Shown piece by piece: positions 5,472 through 8,007 of a stretch of DNA of 8,007 bases; the first letter of the stretch is position 1, and each line of letters opens with the position of its first letter. A program made the position numbers and the translations under genes. The stretch spans positions 1-8,007 of the forward strand of contig JAUXFU010000029.1 in the NCBI GenBank assembly GCA_030622705.1, written 5' to 3'. A model generated the notes under the pieces. The model was not told where the DNA came from, ran no database searches, and worked only from the letters and a program-made list of their open reading frames with translations. The DNA is from Candidatus Omnitrophota bacterium (GTDB lineage: Bacteria; Omnitrophota; Koll11; Gygaellales; JAHJCI01).

Positions 5472-6509
5472 GTGAAACTCTCTGAATTTGGTTACTGCTT
5501 ACCTGATGAGCTTATTGCTCAGGATCCTGTGTCTTGCCGCGATGATGCCCGGCTTTTGGTTCTGGACAGAGGGAACAAGAGTTTAAGCGGGGTTATTTTT
5601 AAAGATATAGCGGAGTTCATCAACAAGGATGATTTACTTGTTCTTAATGATACCCGTGTGATGTCGGCAAGATTAATTGCCAATAGGAAGACAGGTGCGA
5701 GATTGGAGATTCTGCTTTTAAAAGAAAGAGAGGCAGGTCTTTGGGAAGTTTTGGTTAAGCCCGGCAAGAAGGCCCGGCCGGGAGAAAGAATCTTTTTCGC
5801 GGAGGGCAAATTCTCAGCTGAGGTTTTAGAAAGAACCCCCGCGGGCGGGCGCCTGGTAAGATTTCATCCGCCGCAGGTAAAAGAATTCATCAATCAATAT
5901 GGCAAAATACCCCTGCCACATTATATCAAGAGAGAGTTAAAGGAAAATGATGCTGGGAGTTACCAGACTGTTTATGCGGAAAAGGAAGGCGCGGTTGCGG
6001 CCCCCACCGCCGGACTTCATTTTACTAAACGGCTGCTTGAAAAATTAGCTTCTCGGGGGACTGAAATTGCCTATATTACTCTTCATTGCGGATTGGCTAC
6101 CTTCAGGCCGGTAAAAACCCCGGACATCCGCCAGCACCAAATGGACACAGAATTTTATCAGATATCTGCTGAGACTGCCCGGATAATAAATCAGGCAAAA
6201 GTACAAAACAGAAGGGTAGTCGCGGTGGGGACCAGTGTAGCAAGGGCAATGGAGACAGAGGGATTCAGGCATGAAAAGGGTATTTGTCAGGTAACGGCCA
6301 GACAGGGACAGACCCGTTTTTATATTTATCCCAGTTATAAATTTAAGATTGTTGATGCGCTTCTGACCAACTTTCATTTGCCTTATTCTACAAATCTAAT
6401 TTTGGTAAGCGCTTTTGCCGGAGTTGAATTTATTCGGCAGGCCTACCAGTACGCAATCAAAAATAAGTTCAGATTCTATAGCTTTGGCGACGCAACATTA
6501 ATTATATGA
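5472..6509 (+). CDS. queA: S-adenosylmethionine:tRNA ribosyltransferase-isomerase
   Basis: QueA transfers and isomerises the ribosyl moiety of AdoMet onto preQ1 at position 34 of GUN-anticodon tRNAs, giving epoxyqueuosine. The 345 residues are full length. Motifs in order: YCLPDELIAQDP near the N-terminus; DDARLLVLDR; LNDTRVMSARL; LVKPGKKARPGERI; GKIPLPHYIKR; YAEKEGAVAAPTAGLHFT (about 167-184); LHCGLATFRPV (usually LHVGLGTFRPV); AVGTSVARAMET; and VDALLTNFHLPYST with VSAFAG near the end, closing with SFGDATLI. The start is GTG 5472, with AGAGGG at 5460-5465 as ribosome site and 14 nt after purC, so it is probably in one transcript with pckG and purC. tRNA-Asp(GUC), one of its substrates, lies at 2560-2638. 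Confidence 0.97.
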   Translation: MKLSEFGYCLPDELIAQDPVSCRDDARLLVLDRGNKSLSGVIFKDIAEFINKDDLLVLNDTRVMSARLIANRKTGARLEILLLKEREAGLWEVLVKPGKKARPGERIFFAEGKFSAEVLERTPAGGRLVRFHPPQVKEFINQYGKIPLPHYIKRELKENDAGSYQTVYAEKEGAVAAPTAGLHFTKRLLEKLASRGTEIAYITLHCGLATFRPVKTPDIRQHQMDTEFYQISAETARIINQAKVQNRRVVAVGTSVARAMETEGFRHEKGICQVTARQGQTRFYIYPSYKFKIVDALLTNFHLPYSTNLILVSAFAGVEFIRQAYQYAIKNKFRFYSFGDATLII

Positions 6510-6511
6510 CA

Positions 6512-6623
6512 AGACCGTTTCTAAATAACCCCAATAATATCATAGTGTTACACCAGAAGTGTCCCCGGAGGGACGTTTCTGTCAAAACTGATTGTTGGCC
6601 ATAGGGTTAGGTAGAAACGGTCT
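6512..6623. repeat. Nested palindromic element (REP/MITE-like) between queA and the aminotransferase gene
   Basis: The outer arms AGACCGTTTCTA (6512-6523) and TAGAAACGGTCT (6612-6623) are perfect inverted repeats of 12 bp. After a 2x2 mismatch, pairing continues as TAACCC (6526-6531) with GGGTTA (6604-6609). Inside lies a second, 12-bp hairpin with two G-U pairs: CAGAAGTGTCCC (6554-6565) with GGGACGTTTCTG (6570-6581), around a CGGA tetraloop. The element starts 2 nt after the queA stop and ends about 29 nt before the next ATG, filling nearly the whole gap. No T-run follows, so it is not a classic terminator. It could be a non-autonomous repeat or a structured leader RNA; I do not recognise the family. 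Confidence 0.7.
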
Positions 6624-6652
6624 AGATTAAGAGATTAAATAAGGAGAGAGAG

Positions 6653-7834
6653 ATGTTGTTATCAAAAAGAGTAAGCCAGATTATCCCTTCGCCAACCTTA
6701 AGCATAACTGCGCAGGCAAAAAGAATGAAGGCTGAGGGCATTGATGTAATAAGTTTTGGCGCGGGGGAGCCTGATTTTGATACCCCTGCGCATATTAAGC
6801 AGGCAGCCAAGCGGGCTTTAGATGAAGGATTTACCAAATATACCCCTGCCTCGGGAATGCATCAATTAAAGGAAGTAATCTGTCAGAAATTCAGAAGCGA
6901 TAACAGTCTTCAATACCTCCCCGGGCAGATATTGATTTCCTGCGGAGCGAAACACTCTATTTTTAATGCCATTTTCGCTTTATGCGATGAGGGCGATGAG
7001 GTAATTTTGCCTTCGCCTTACTGGGTTAGCTATCCGGAAATGATAAAGGCGTCCGGCGCAAAGCAGATAGTTCTAAAAACTAACAGGAAAAATAAGTTCA
7101 AGATTATGCCTGAGCAGTTACGCAAAGCGATTACTCCCAGGACAAAACTTTTAATCCTTAATTCTCCTTCTAACCCTACGGGCATGGTTTATACAACAGA
7201 TGAGCTTAAGGCTATTGCCGGGATTCTGATTGAGGCTAAGGTCTTTTGTCTCTCTGATGAAATTTATGAGAAGGTTATCTACGATGACCATCAGCATATT
7301 AGTATTGCTTCGTTGGGGGAGGAAATAAACAAGCTGACCATTGTCATAAATGGGGTTTCTAAATCTTACTCGATGACTGGTTTTAGAATTGGTTATGCCG
7401 CGGCAGATATAGAGATTATTCAGGCAATGAGTAATTTACAAAGTCACTCTACCTCTAACCCTGCTTCGATTTGTCAAATAGCTGCAATTGCCGCTTTGTC
7501 CGGTTCTCAGGAGCAGGTTAAAATAATGGTGGGTGAATTTAAAAAGCGTAGAGATTATATGATAGAAAGGTTAAATAAAATAAACGGCTTCTTCTGTCTT
7601 AAGCCACAGGGCGCTTTTTACGCCTTTGTTGATATATCTACTGCGCTCAGAAAGACAGGGGTCTCCGGGGCCTCTTTTTCTTTTACGCAGATGCTCCTTT
7701 CTGAGGCCAAGGTGGCTGTGGTTCCCGGCAAGGCCTTTGGCGCAGACGAATATCTACGGTTTTCTTACGCTACCTCTCATGAAAATATCAACACGGGGCT
7801 TACTCGTATAGAAAGATTACTAAAACAACTTTAG
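6653..7834 (+). CDS. PLP-dependent aspartate-type aminotransferase (class I)
   Basis: Class I aminotransferase of the AspB/Thermus AspAT type, moving amino groups between aspartate and 2-oxoglutarate; close relatives accept aromatic substrates or prephenate, so I leave the symbol open. The 393 residues are full length. Visible: FGAGEPDFDTP (35-45); Y63 in TKYTPASG; SCGAKHSIFNAI (96-107); PSPYWVSYPEM (120-130); the PLP-binding N174 in NPTG; D202 and Y205 in SDEIYE; the Schiff-base lysine K237 in GVSKSYSMTGFRIGYA, with R245; and R369 in YLRFSYA, which binds the substrate alpha-carboxylate. ATG 6653 is preceded by a strong AAGGAG (6641-6646) with 6-nt spacing. It ends in TAG, in use here as a real stop at the expected family length. 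It sits after the nested palindrome and converges with the GGDEF gene on the opposite strand. Confidence 0.95.
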   Translation: MLLSKRVSQIIPSPTLSITAQAKRMKAEGIDVISFGAGEPDFDTPAHIKQAAKRALDEGFTKYTPASGMHQLKEVICQKFRSDNSLQYLPGQILISCGAKHSIFNAIFALCDEGDEVILPSPYWVSYPEMIKASGAKQIVLKTNRKNKFKIMPEQLRKAITPRTKLLILNSPSNPTGMVYTTDELKAIAGILIEAKVFCLSDEIYEKVIYDDHQHISIASLGEEINKLTIVINGVSKSYSMTGFRIGYAAADIEIIQAMSNLQSHSTSNPASICQIAAIAALSGSQEQVKIMVGEFKKRRDYMIERLNKINGFFCLKPQGAFYAFVDISTALRKTGVSGASFSFTQMLLSEAKVAVVPGKAFGADEYLRFSYATSHENINTGLTRIERLLKQL

Positions 7835-7872
7835 GGGCGTTTTCCCAGTCTCCCAATAACCTAATCCCTTAA

Positions 7873-8007
7873 TTACTGGCGCTTGTCTGTTATGTAATGA
7901 TTTCCTCCCAGAGACTTAGCATATTCTTTTAATTCCGCTCCGATTTCGCCAATCTCGGCAACATGGGTAATTGGACGGGCTTGATTGGTAACTACGCCAA
8001 TTGATAG
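7873..8007 (-). CDS. GGDEF-domain protein, C-terminal fragment (truncated by window edge)
   Basis: On the reverse strand the last 44 codons of a gene run from the window edge to TAA at 7875-7873. The segment SIGVVTN (beginning 1 residue in) is the SIG motif near the end of GGDEF domains. It is followed by a helix with ELKEYAKSLGGNHYITDKR, matching the usual AD/AELK-x-AK...G-N-x-Y end of the domain. This kind of domain makes cyclic di-GMP, or serves as a degenerate sensor; the catalytic GGDEF loop is outside the window, so activity and any N-terminal receiver or sensor domain cannot be judged. The gene converges with the aminotransferase gene, with 38 nt between the stops. Confidence 0.72.
   Translation of the reverse strand, partial: LSIGVVTNQARPITHVAEIGEIGAELKEYAKSLGGNHYITDKRQ

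Noticed and set aside
5519..5809. Open frame on the - strand within queA (similar ones lie inside pheT, purC and the aminotransferase gene)
   Set aside because: It is fully contained in a well-recognised gene and shows no family motif or ribosome site, so it is a shadow frame.
7835..7872. Bidirectional terminator between the aminotransferase and GGDEF genes
   Set aside because: The gap has GGGG and CCC runs, but no continuous stem of useful length and no T-run in either direction.
1..8007. CRISPR array, phage genes or a transposase
   Set aside because: No regularly spaced direct repeats with unique spacers and no integrase, transposase or phage structural motif could be found in any frame inspected.

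Overview
The window looks like a chromosomal stretch of an uncultured bacterium. Coding is dense with standard code-11 starts and stops (ATG, GTG; TAA, TGA, TAG). The gene set is housekeeping (pheT, purC, queA, an aspartate-type aminotransferase, a GTP-type PEP carboxykinase), with two tRNA genes and several short palindromic elements between genes. The divergent proteins, the presence of an S23/IVP four-helix-bundle gene and the style of intergenic repeats would fit a candidate-phylum bacterium such as Omnitrophota. That placement is an impression and is not proven by anything in the sequence.

Layout. (1) 1-1224: the 3' half of pheT, cut by the left edge. (2) 1225-1522: a gene-free stretch with three copies of a GATTACACAGATT motif arranged around hairpins, two further hairpins, and a probable promoter. 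(3) 1523-1954: a small SpeD-like pyruvoyl-type decarboxylase with an altered active-site motif. (4) 2007-2638: a strong promoter, then tRNA-Val(UAC) and tRNA-Asp(GUC). Between the tRNAs sits an element of about 430 bp bounded by a 28-bp imperfect inverted repeat; it carries an IVP/S23 four-helix-bundle gene broken by one amber codon. (5) 2648-6509: a tight + strand cluster of pckG (GTP-type PEPCK), purC and queA. (6) 6510-6652: a nested palindromic element of about 110 bp. (7) 6653-7834: an aspC-like PLP aminotransferase. (8) 7873-8007: the C-terminal end of a GGDEF-domain gene on the - strand, convergent with aspC and cut by the right edge.

How the genes relate. pheT, the two tRNAs and queA all belong to translation, and tRNA-Asp(GUC) is a natural target of the queuosine pathway that queA serves. 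pckG and the aminotransferase both sit at the oxaloacetate/PEP node. purC shares a transcript-like arrangement with pckG (1-nt overlap) and queA (14-nt gap), but the three functions are not one pathway.

The most unusual part is the tRNA-Val/tRNA-Asp pair, which looks as if a 23S-intervening-sequence-like element landed inside a tRNA operon. Next in interest are the SpeD-like protein, which keeps the self-processing residues but lacks the usual WPE substrate motif, and the nested palindrome ahead of the aminotransferase.
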